A stretch of DNA of 64,000 nucleotides from Bacteroidia bacterium. Lineage in GTDB: Bacteria > Bacteroidota > Bacteroidia > Flavobacteriales > Flavobacteriaceae. The notes under the pieces are model-generated. The model was given only the letters and a program-made list of their open reading frames with translations, was not told where the DNA came from and did not search any database. How positions within the stretch are numbered: position 1 is the stretch's first letter; the number at the start of each line of letters is the position of its first letter. A program made the translations under genes and the position numbers. Shown piece after piece: positions 56,780-64,000 of this stretch. The stretch covers positions 1 through 64,000 of the forward strand of contig JAUIIU010000007.1 of the NCBI GenBank assembly GCA_030431695.1, given 5' to 3'.

Positions 56780-59182
56780 CTATTTTTTGTACAAAAGTTC
56801 GACACTCTTCCCGGTTGATCTTACAATATAAATCCCGGATTCTGTATCTTCCGTGATCTCTGTGTTTTCTGAATCGGATGACAGTTGTGAGTCTTCGGAC
56901 AGCGGTAATCGAAGCTCAATAAGCCAATCTTTTTTTAACTGAGTGACCTTTATTTGCTGCGCACTGCTTCCTTCGGAAAAGTACACGGAAACCTCGTTAT
57001 CTGCAATAGCTACATTTTTGAGAGATGCTTCCCCCCATGTTGAAGGCATCCGTGGTTCAATGGTTATTTTCTTTTCAGCTGCATCAGGGCGAATCCCGAA
57101 AAACTGCTCCACTACTGGCACGGCATAGCCGTAGATATTCCAGGCCTGGGTCATCATTCCATAGTCCGGGGATACCTCATACAAGCTACCCGGAAGCGCA
57201 TACCCGAACGAACGTGTCATCCGTTTCAGGTAATTTAGGGCCTTGTCTGGTCTTCCGTAGTTGTTTTCAGCAACGATCTGAACCCCGGTTGGAAGGGTCA
57301 TCACCGCTCCCGTATACGAAAAAATCTTACTTCCCTTGAAGGAACCATCATCCGATCCCGCCGATTCATCTCTGTCGATCCCGGTTACGAACATCCCGAA
57401 GGGATTGACATATCTTTCTGCCGTTTCCAGGGCGATAAGTGCCTGGTCTTCTGTTGCCAGGCCAACCTCCATAGGGGTATTGACCACCCAATTGTGATGT
57501 AGTACAAAAGGCCTCGGATTAGGGGAGGGATTGTTTTTTATGGTTTCCCGTGTCTGCTTCAATTCTTCCACGGCCCAGGGTTTGTCGAGCGTATCTGCCC
57601 GCACGATGGCGTCTTCGATAAGGTGAAGGGCTTGTTCGTCCGTACCGATGAAGTCGGCATAAGAGCCGAATTCAGCACTCCAGAACTTCTCGTTTATTCG
57701 TTTCTGAAGTTGTTCCGATTTTTCAAAATATTGCTGGGCAAGCGAATAGTCGCCCAGTGCATCGGCAATAAAAGACGCATCCCTGAACGCTTTCTGGGTG
57801 TAGGCAGCCACGTCTATCATCTCGCTGTCCAGGCCGTGGATCTCCATCATTCCGAAGCCATCCGGGAACATATTCCCATCGGCGTCCTTTTCGGTCATCA
57901 GCCAGTTCAATCCTTTTTTTACGGTAGGAAAGTATTTCCGAAGGAATTCCTTATCACCATTCCATTGGTAGATCTTCCGGATCAGGGTAGCGAATTGTGG
58001 GGTCTCGTTGATATTCCCAGGATTAAAAACAGCGCCATTTGTGCTCATTTCATGAATGATCCGCCCGTTCCCATTCACCGCTTCAGAAACGCTGTCCAGT
58101 AATTTTATGGTGTTGTAAACCGCTTCTCTTTGTCCGATCGCCATATAGCCCTGTAAGGCGTATTCACTATCTACACCAAACCACCATGGATAATCGGGGA
58201 TACCGGCACCGATACCAGTACCGATCTCCGGAACGCTTCGCACCAGCCAGTCGCAGTTGTATTTTACCCATTCGAAGGCCTGCTCGATTTCTTTATCGGG
58301 TACGGTAAGTTTACTCTGAAAAGCCAGTTTTTTGTATCGTTCTTTCTTTTGCTGAAGCATCCCGACAGAATTCTCCTTTATAGCCCGGTAGGTTTTGTTG
58401 AGGTTTACTTCGGAAGTATACGAACCCGCGATATAGAAATGTATCTGGCTGGTTTCATTTGCTCCCAGCTCAAGTTGATAATTGAGGAAACCGCCCTGTC
58501 CTTTTCCCTTGTATTTCGAAGCCATGAATCCTTCGGAAGACACTTCAAGGTCGGAGCCGAACCTGACGAACCAGGGATTCCCTGCATCTTTGAAGGTCAT
58601 ACTTCCTTCGATCGTGTTAAATGTCCCCGAATCGGCCTCGTCTATCATATTGGTCCGCTCACCCAGCCAGGTAGGCCTGAGGTCGGCATACCCCCGAAAC
58701 CCCAGGTTTAATTTCTTTGCAATGGATTCGGTATTCGTGAAGGTGAATTGTACAACTATCCCTTCAATACCATCAGGGACGAATTGAGTTCGTTTGGCAG
58801 TTAATCCCAGGGATGACAATTCGAACTCATGTCGATTGGCATACGGAAAGTTCCTGAACTCACTTGCCTGGTTTAATGAAATTACGGTATCATCGACCCC
58901 GATCTCCAATTCGAAACCGTCCATCAGCTTTATGGGGTGATCCCAAATACCGCTCATCTCGCCGGTGATATGCCATCCCAGTTCGGTAAAGGATCCGTCC
59001 TGGTTGCCTACCATATAGACCCTGTCTCCGGCTGTGACATAAGGTGAGTCCAGGTATTCTGCTTTTCCCGTTAACGACGGGCTGTCTTCCAGGATCTCCT
59101 CAAACGACGATCCTTCTAACTGTTTACTACAGCCAGAAAAGAGCAGGAGGATCGAACCGGAAAGGAAGAGGAAATTTCGCAT
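56780..59182 (-). CDS. Six-hairpin glycosidase lipoprotein (glycogen-debranching-like)
   Basis: Exported enzyme of 800 residues with lipobox LLLLFSGC. The N-terminal half (about 40-290) is a beta-sandwich-like domain (GDRVYMVGNQDGSFTELGW and QFVPDGIEGIVVQFTF). The C-terminal half is an (alpha/alpha)6 toroid: EQAFEWVKYNCDWLVRS, the DYPWWFGVDSEYALQGYMAI segment, FGMMEIHGLDSEMIDVAAYTQKAF and NNYGRPDKALNYLKRMTR. WWFGVDSEYAL corresponds to the amylo-alpha-1,6-glucosidase type. The exact linkage is uncertain. It sits in an operon with an NTF2-like protein (13 bases) and an esterase (four bases), which suggests combined attack on a substituted polysaccharide. Confidence 0.86.
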   Translation of the reverse strand: MRNFLFLSGSILLLFSGCSKQLEGSSFEEILEDSPSLTGKAEYLDSPYVTAGDRVYMVGNQDGSFTELGWHITGEMSGIWDHPIKLMDGFELEIGVDDTVISLNQASEFRNFPYANRHEFELSSLGLTAKRTQFVPDGIEGIVVQFTFTNTESIAKKLNLGFRGYADLRPTWLGERTNMIDEADSGTFNTIEGSMTFKDAGNPWFVRFGSDLEVSSEGFMASKYKGKGQGGFLNYQLELGANETSQIHFYIAGSYTSEVNLNKTYRAIKENSVGMLQQKKERYKKLAFQSKLTVPDKEIEQAFEWVKYNCDWLVRSVPEIGTGIGAGIPDYPWWFGVDSEYALQGYMAIGQREAVYNTIKLLDSVSEAVNGNGRIIHEMSTNGAVFNPGNINETPQFATLIRKIYQWNGDKEFLRKYFPTVKKGLNWLMTEKDADGNMFPDGFGMMEIHGLDSEMIDVAAYTQKAFRDASFIADALGDYSLAQQYFEKSEQLQKRINEKFWSAEFGSYADFIGTDEQALHLIEDAIVRADTLDKPWAVEELKQTRETIKNNPSPNPRPFVLHHNWVVNTPMEVGLATEDQALIALETAERYVNPFGMFVTGIDRDESAGSDDGSFKGSKIFSYTGAVMTLPTGVQIVAENNYGRPDKALNYLKRMTRSFGYALPGSLYEVSPDYGMMTQAWNIYGYAVPVVEQFFGIRPDAAEKKITIEPRMPSTWGEASLKNVAIADNEVSVYFSEGSSAQQIKVTQLKKDWLIELRLPLSEDSQLSSDSENTEITEDTESGIYIVRSTGKSVELLYKK

Positions 59183-59195
59183 AGGGTAGAAGTGG

Positions 59196-59624
59196 TTATT
59201 CCAGGCTCATATTGCCCTGGGTGTATTTCAGGTTGTACTTCAGGTAGTTGATGCGCCAACCCAGTGATGTATAAGTTAGTTTTATGTTGTAAGTGCCCAC
59301 GAATTCCCTGGTGGTTCCATTCTTTGCCTTTTCCCTGAAATGGGTTGCTGTAGCATATGCAAAGACTTCTGCGGTAGATTCATTCACGATCCTGACCAAA
59401 TAATTACCGGCGAGATGATTCACGGCATCGAGTTCCCTGAATCCTTCTTCCCAGTTATCACAAATTTGAAAGGCAGTTACTTCGGAAGCCATTCCACCAA
59501 GGGAGGTCATATCCAGGAATACCTGATCTGTGAACACTTCGGATCTCAAGCCCGGCCAGTTCTGTTCATCTGTATAAATAAAAAGCCTGTTGATCGTTTC
59601 CGTGATCTGTTCTCGTTCGGTCAT
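59196..59624 (-). CDS. NTF2-like (SnoaL-type) protein
   Basis: Cytoplasmic alpha+beta cone-fold protein of about 142 residues. MTEREQITETINRLFIYTDEQNW and VFTDQVFLDMTSLGG, then FRELDAVNHLAGNYLVRI, AEVFAYATATHFREKAKNG and EFVGTYNIKLTYTSLGWRINYLKY give the SnoaL-4-like strand order. The Asp and His positions suited to catalysis in SnoaL cyclases are partly present (D in FLDM, H in NHLAGN), but no specific reaction can be given. A second ATG at 59648 would add eight residues; the shorter form matches other members better. It is the first gene of the operon with the glycosidase and the esterase. Confidence 0.82.
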   Translation of the reverse strand: MTEREQITETINRLFIYTDEQNWPGLRSEVFTDQVFLDMTSLGGMASEVTAFQICDNWEEGFRELDAVNHLAGNYLVRIVNESTAEVFAYATATHFREKAKNGTTREFVGTYNIKLTYTSLGWRINYLKYNLKYTQGNMSLE

Positions 59625-59692
59625 GCTGAAAATTTCAAACTCAAACATTAAAGATAACTACTTTGGATCACTTCTGAAAAACAATAGATCAT

Positions 59693-59722
59693 CAAAAAGG
59701 CGGCCCGAAGACCGCCTTTTTG
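59693..59722 (-). terminator. Terminator of the amidohydrolase operon
   Basis: An 11-pair perfect stem CAAAAAGGCGG / CCGCCTTTTTG with an eight-base loop lies 11 bases after the 59733 stop. Its A/T ends make it usable in both directions; on the minus strand it ends the amidohydrolase operon. Confidence 0.88.
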
Positions 59723-59732
59723 AAACACTATG

Positions 59733-61025
59733 TTATTTCCTGGAGTACTTTTCCATATAGCGCCGCCATAGCTCGGTCTGATGCGTTTCCAGTGAGACTT
59801 CCCTACCATCGATAAAGGCATGTGTCAACACATTGGTTCGCATGTCCAACGCGTCCCCTTCGCTAATGAAAAGCGTAGCACTTTTTCCTGTTTCGAGGGT
59901 TCCGTGAGTACTGTCAATATCCAGGATCCTCGCGGTATTACCGGTAATTAACTGCAAAGCCGTTTCCTTGTCCATACCCTGTCCAACCAACTGACCCGCA
60001 TAAAAGGGAAGGTTCCTGGTTTGGAAATTGGACATACTGGCATTCTGGAGTCCAACAAGTAGTCCGCCATCAACAAGCATCTTCGGCATTTTGTATGGAA
60101 GATCATAATCGTCGTCATCCCGAAATGGCACAGAATGAGTCTGTCGAACCAGCACCGGAACATTGTTCTGCTTCAGGAAGGGAATGATCTTGTACGCTTC
60201 GTATCCACCTACAATGACCACGTCTGTTACCCCGACACTCCTGGAAAACGTAACGGCATCGATCATCTCTTTCTCGCCTTCGGCGTAGATATAAAGTTTC
60301 TTACTCCCGTTGTACAACCCCTGCATGGCCTTAAACCCTTCATTGTTTGGCTGGCCGCTGCCATTTCCATATGCTTTGGCATTCGTAAAGTATTCACGGA
60401 TTTCACCCAGAAGTTTCGGATAGTCTTTGTTGGGCTTCCATCCCCTTGGCTCACCCAGCCACCAGCGACCGCGTGAGAAGCTGTTTGGCCAGTTCATATG
60501 AATACCGTCGTCCACCTTAATTGCGGCATCTTCCCAATTCCAGGCGTCGAATTGGACAATGGATGAAGTCCCTGAAATTCGTCCACCCTGTGGGGTAGCC
60601 TGCCCGATCAGTACGCCGTTAGGCCGCATACTTTCCACCACGCGGCTTTCGGCATTATAGGCGATCAGTGATCTGATGTTCGGAATAAAATCACCGATCT
60701 CATCCTGGTCGTTACTGGCGCGAACTGCGTTCACTTCAATAAGTCCGAGCGATTTTGCCGGTGCTATGAAGCCGGGGTAAACGTGCTTTCCACTGGCATT
60801 GATCACCCTTCCCTTGGTTGCAGTTCCCGAATTGCCGATTGCGGTTATTTTTCCATCTTCGAATACGATAACACTATTCTCAATCACATCACCGTTTCCG
60901 ATATGTGCCGTCGCGCCACTGATTGTAATTGCCCCGGATTGTTCAGGTGCGGGTGTCTGTTGTGCGAATGCCTGTAATCCAACACTCACAATAAAGGCTA
61001 CTAGTATATTTTTCATTGTCTTCAT
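59733..61025 (-). CDS. Amidohydrolase-like protein without metal ligands (probable pseudoenzyme)
   Basis: Exported protein of 430 residues (signal peptide ILVAFIVSVGLQAFAQ). It has the amidohydrolase outer beta-sandwich ENSVIVFEDGKITAIGNSGT, GRVINASGKHVYPGFIAP, and the late NTARILDIDSTHGTLETGKSATLFI, and so belongs to the family of periplasmic imidazolonepropionase/prolidase-like enzymes. But the expected HxH after YPGF is APAKSLGL, the middle metal His are not seen (LYIYAEGEKEM, VVIVGGYEAYK) and the last Asp region is GLQNASMSN. It is thus metal-free and probably inactive or structural. It is seven bases downstream of the larger amidohydrolase, which has one intact and one degenerate domain. 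Confidence 0.9.
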   Translation of the reverse strand: MKTMKNILVAFIVSVGLQAFAQQTPAPEQSGAITISGATAHIGNGDVIENSVIVFEDGKITAIGNSGTATKGRVINASGKHVYPGFIAPAKSLGLIEVNAVRASNDQDEIGDFIPNIRSLIAYNAESRVVESMRPNGVLIGQATPQGGRISGTSSIVQFDAWNWEDAAIKVDDGIHMNWPNSFSRGRWWLGEPRGWKPNKDYPKLLGEIREYFTNAKAYGNGSGQPNNEGFKAMQGLYNGSKKLYIYAEGEKEMIDAVTFSRSVGVTDVVIVGGYEAYKIIPFLKQNNVPVLVRQTHSVPFRDDDDYDLPYKMPKMLVDGGLLVGLQNASMSNFQTRNLPFYAGQLVGQGMDKETALQLITGNTARILDIDSTHGTLETGKSATLFISEGDALDMRTNVLTHAFIDGREVSLETHQTELWRRYMEKYSRK

Positions 61026-61032
61026 GGTTGAA

Positions 61033-63993
61033 TTAGTTTAAGGTGTCACAATGGAAATGAATCTTATCTTTTCCTCTCGGGGGCCTGGTTTTGGCTCCGC
61101 CGTTCTTTTCGGTTAGCATCATATTGATGAGTTTGGTACGCTCGGCCTGTATGGCTTGTCGCTTTGCTTTGTCCTGTTCCAGGTCAAAGTAGACCGTTCC
61201 GTCGATGATGGTTTTTTCGGCTTTCGCATAGACCGACAGCGGATGATCGCTCCACAAGACCAGGTCGGCGTCCTTACCTTCCTTGATACTACCGGTACGA
61301 TCGTCTATATGCAACAGCTTAGCCGGGTTGATGGTGACCATTTTCCAGGCTTCTTCCTCAGTCATTCCTCCATATTTCACTCCTTTGGCGGCTTCCTGGT
61401 TCAAACGACGAGACATTTCACCGTCATCGCTGTTGATCGCTACGGTAACGCCCTGGCTTGCCATTATCGCTGCGTTGTACGGTATGGCATCGTTCACTTC
61501 GTATTTATAGGCCCACCAGTCACTGAAGGTAGAACCTCCCACACCGTGAGCGGCCATTTTATCGGCTAATTTATATCCCTCAAGTATGTGTGTGAATGTA
61601 TTGATCCGGAAGTTAAAGCGCTCTGCTACCTTCATCAGCATATTGATCTCACTCTGAACATAAGAGTGACAACTGATAAATCGGTCACCGTTCAGGATCT
61701 CGACAAGGACTTCCATCTCTTCGTCGTGGCGATAAGGTTTGCCGCTATTCTTCGCCGCTTCGTATTCTAGAGCTCGGCTGAAGTAATTCACGTAAAGCTG
61801 TTCCACACCCATACGAGTTTGGGGGAACCTGCTGTAGCTCTCCCAGTTAGATTGCTTTACGTTCTCACCCAAAGCGAATTTGATGAACTTCGGACTATTA
61901 TCATAAAGCAGTTCATCGGCATCTTCACCCCATTTCAGTTTGAGGATGGCCGAACGTCCCCCAATTGGGTTGGCCGATCCGTGAAGGATCTGGATGGAGG
62001 TAACCCCACCCGCCAGGTTCCTGTATATGCTGATATCTTCCGGGTTCACAACATCTTCGATGGAGACTTCAGCAGAAGAATTATGACCCGCTTCGTTGAT
62101 GGAAAGTGCAGCGATGTGAGAGTGTTCATCGATCACCCCGGCGGTAAGGTGTTTTCCGGAAGCATCGATCACCACAGCGCCTGAAGCACTCAGGTTCTTA
62201 CCGATCTTGTCGATCTTTCCGTTCTTTACAAGCACGTCGGTATTGCTCAAAACACCAGAATTCTCACTCGTCCAAACCGTAGCATTCCTGAAGAGCATAT
62301 TCTGTGCTTTCGGTTTTGTACTGAAACCATAGCCCACATTTGGGTAGGTGATTGGAACAATTTCGGGCGCGGCCTTGTCTTCTTTCTTTTTGTCTTCTTC
62401 TGAAGCGTCCATTTCCCCGGTACGGCTTGCCGTAAAGCGTGTCTCAACTCCTGACGGTAATACCATTTTACCCGCAAATGTGGTTCCTTCCGAAGGAATC
62501 AAAGCCCTGGATCGGTAAGATTCACCACTTTCATCATCCTTAAAGGAAAGTATGAGCCAGTCTGCTTCGTACTCCAGTTTGGAGGTAAACTTCTTCTCCC
62601 CGAGTTTGACTTCTGCCTTGGGTTTAGAAACCTCACCTGAAAGTTTCAGCTCATAACTCTTACCACTGGCATTGAGGTTGTAAGTACCTCGAATATCCTT
62701 TTGATTCATGTCATTGATCACATGCTTGCGTCCCTGTACCCAGTTTTCGTAAATGGTGGTTTCCTTATCGAAAATTGCACCGGATGTGACCAGGAAGTTT
62801 GCGTATTTACCGGCCTCCAGGGTTCCGAGTACATCACTCTTACCCAGCAGAGCTGCTGGCACGGTGGTAAGCGATTCGAGCGCTTTAGACTCATCATACC
62901 CGTATTCGAATGCTTTCGAAAGTTTCCCGCTAAATGCGGAAGGTGATTTCAGATCGTGGGTGGTTAGTGCAAAGGTAACTCCGTTATCAGCAAGAGCCTT
63001 GAGGTTACCGGGTGCCTGGTTCCAGTTACGCATGTCTTCCAGGGAGAGATATTTAGTTGCAAAGGGATCACTCACATCGTAGGCGTCCGGGAAGTTGATC
63101 GGTATGATATATCTCGCGTTGGACGCTTTGATCTCGGCTATGGATTCATATTCGTCACCTCCGCCCACAATAATAAAGTTGAGGTTGAACTGATCACTGA
63201 TCTTATCGGCGCGAAGATCATTTCCTTTGTCTCCTGCCTCGATGATCGCAGGCAGGCCTTTATTGGCTATAAGCGCTTCCAGGGACCTGTCGCGGGTCGA
63301 GGCAAGGCCTTTTTCGTACCAATCCATGTCGTAGTGTAATTGTCGCAGCAATGCAAGGGAACCCATCAGCGACGTAGGATAGGATTGTCTGGAGGCAACG
63401 CTCTTACTGAACGAGAAGAACTGAGCCGCCGAATCATCGAGTATTCGAGTGGACGCATCGTCTTCATCGTTTAAGGTTACCAGAACACCGGTACCCCTCG
63501 CTATTCCGTCCATGATATGTGTTCCCAATACTCCGAAACCAGCCTTACGGAATTCTTCGGCCTTTTTCTTGTCGTACTTGAATTTTGAGATCGCCCGGTT
63601 CTCCGGCATGATGTGATCGTTCCAGTAGAATCCTTCACGAGAGGCTTCGTATTGAGGCGAACGCCCGCGTCCTTCAGCTCGCTTAGGCTTTTCCACCCCG
63701 AAGTCGGTATAGATATCGATAAAAGACGGGTAGATATGTTTGCCATTCAGATCGATAACCACTGTATTTTTCGGGATGTTTACAGATCTGCCGGAAGCGA
63801 CTACTTTTCCTTCCCTGATCAGTAATGTTCCATTCTCAACAACCTGGGCAGGCCCGACGTGGATAGTGGCATTCGTAAATGCGGTGTAGTTGGTATTCTT
63901 TTCTTTAACACCATCGTTCTTAGGATAGTATTCCTGCGCATAGGTGATGGTTAAAGTGAAGAACACCATTAGGAGTAAATAGTGTTTTTTCAT
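61033..63993 (-). CDS. Double-domain amidohydrolase, N-terminal half degenerate
   Basis: Exported protein of 986 residues (signal peptide LLLMVFFTLTITYAQ). It contains two complete amidohydrolase folds. The N-terminal one (about 30-430) has FTNATIHVGPAQVVENGTLLI and VIDLNGKHIYPSFIDIYTDFG, where HxH is replaced by D-x-Y. The C-terminal one (about 560-950) is intact: AGVIDEHSHIAALS (HxH, about 622), a KFALGENVKQS segment, FISCHSYVQSE (about 775), NTFTHILEGYKLAD (about 798) and AINSDDGEMSR (about 854), giving the full metal set. A beta domain (KSYELKLSGEVSKPK) links them. The substrate is probably a cyclic amide or dipeptide; the family is not specific. It is the first gene visible and its promoter may lie past the window end. 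Confidence 0.9.
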   Translation of the reverse strand: MKKHYLLLMVFFTLTITYAQEYYPKNDGVKEKNTNYTAFTNATIHVGPAQVVENGTLLIREGKVVASGRSVNIPKNTVVIDLNGKHIYPSFIDIYTDFGVEKPKRAEGRGRSPQYEASREGFYWNDHIMPENRAISKFKYDKKKAEEFRKAGFGVLGTHIMDGIARGTGVLVTLNDEDDASTRILDDSAAQFFSFSKSVASRQSYPTSLMGSLALLRQLHYDMDWYEKGLASTRDRSLEALIANKGLPAIIEAGDKGNDLRADKISDQFNLNFIIVGGGDEYESIAEIKASNARYIIPINFPDAYDVSDPFATKYLSLEDMRNWNQAPGNLKALADNGVTFALTTHDLKSPSAFSGKLSKAFEYGYDESKALESLTTVPAALLGKSDVLGTLEAGKYANFLVTSGAIFDKETTIYENWVQGRKHVINDMNQKDIRGTYNLNASGKSYELKLSGEVSKPKAEVKLGEKKFTSKLEYEADWLILSFKDDESGESYRSRALIPSEGTTFAGKMVLPSGVETRFTASRTGEMDASEEDKKKEDKAAPEIVPITYPNVGYGFSTKPKAQNMLFRNATVWTSENSGVLSNTDVLVKNGKIDKIGKNLSASGAVVIDASGKHLTAGVIDEHSHIAALSINEAGHNSSAEVSIEDVVNPEDISIYRNLAGGVTSIQILHGSANPIGGRSAILKLKWGEDADELLYDNSPKFIKFALGENVKQSNWESYSRFPQTRMGVEQLYVNYFSRALEYEAAKNSGKPYRHDEEMEVLVEILNGDRFISCHSYVQSEINMLMKVAERFNFRINTFTHILEGYKLADKMAAHGVGGSTFSDWWAYKYEVNDAIPYNAAIMASQGVTVAINSDDGEMSRRLNQEAAKGVKYGGMTEEEAWKMVTINPAKLLHIDDRTGSIKEGKDADLVLWSDHPLSVYAKAEKTIIDGTVYFDLEQDKAKRQAIQAERTKLINMMLTEKNGGAKTRPPRGKDKIHFHCDTLN

Positions 63994-64000
63994 CTTGGTT

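Overview
The window is a chromosomal segment of a marine-type member of the Bacteroidota, most likely family Flavobacteriaceae. The evidence is internal. Two proteins end in type A and one in a type B (gliding-motility-associated) type IX secretion signal. Several families are typical of flavobacteria (DUF5606, DUF6503, OstA-like, DUF349 with an acidic tail, a Fur protein without CxxC). Promoters carry the Bacteroidota -7 element TAnnTTTG, and there is no Shine-Dalgarno pattern. I cannot name the genus. There are no rRNA or tRNA genes, phage, insertion sequence or CRISPR. Gene density is very high and no gene-free stretch exceeds 300 bases.

Layout. 1-2851: end of mnmA, a T9SS-exported subtilase and a nitronate monooxygenase, all on +. 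2855-7444 (-): GH3 beta-glucosidase, a VOC protein, a DinB-like protein and lysA. 7542-10291 (+): sucC, a small exported protein behind a phased TTAA array, a TerB-like protein and an Hsp20, separated by clear hairpin terminators. 10553-16582 (-): rluF, a secreted protein, uvrB, a TPM lipoprotein, a DUF4405 membrane protein and others. 16625-23630 (-): a CARDB/T9SS-B protein, an ABC-2 exporter, a YejK-like nucleoid protein, a pRiA4b ORF-3-like protein and heme A synthase. 23786-33717: CCA-adding enzyme and TsaC, then an envelope-glycan island (GT4, POT-type transporter, three GT2, polysaccharide deacetylase, methyltransferase, GT9, sugar kinase). 33825-44201: dapD, ruvX, def, DUF5606, a T9SS-A repeat protein, mazG, a methyltransferase, DUF349, aroE and two tandem DUF368 (PopT-type) carriers. 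44234-54973 (-): TPR protein, class III aminotransferase, OstA-like, purA, Fur-like, RSH, M48 protease and an SPOUT methyltransferase. 55100-63993: DUF6503 lipoprotein, a glycosidase/esterase/NTF2-like operon and an operon of amidohydrolase-like proteins.

Themes. Much of the window serves the envelope: diaminopimelate (dapD, lysA), lipid-carrier recycling (DUF368 pair), LPS-type core assembly (GT9, kinase, GT2/GT4), LPS transport (OstA-like) and secreted T9SS cargo. A second group is growth control: RSH, Fur-like, purA, uvrB, Hsp20, mazG.

The most unusual non-coding signal is a family of three composite intergenic arrays (23651-23781, 35148-35302, 54048-54188). Each has 7-9 units of an exact 8-bp period (GATTnTTR) followed by an array of exact 7-bp period (units containing AACA or CAACC). 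Each fits almost exactly between a stop codon and the next gene. I know of no named family that matches. Other points of interest are an amidohydrolase operon in which two of three catalytic domains have lost their metal ligands, phased TTAA repeats upstream of the small exported protein, and several genes whose -7 element lies so close to the ATG that the mRNA should be almost leaderless.
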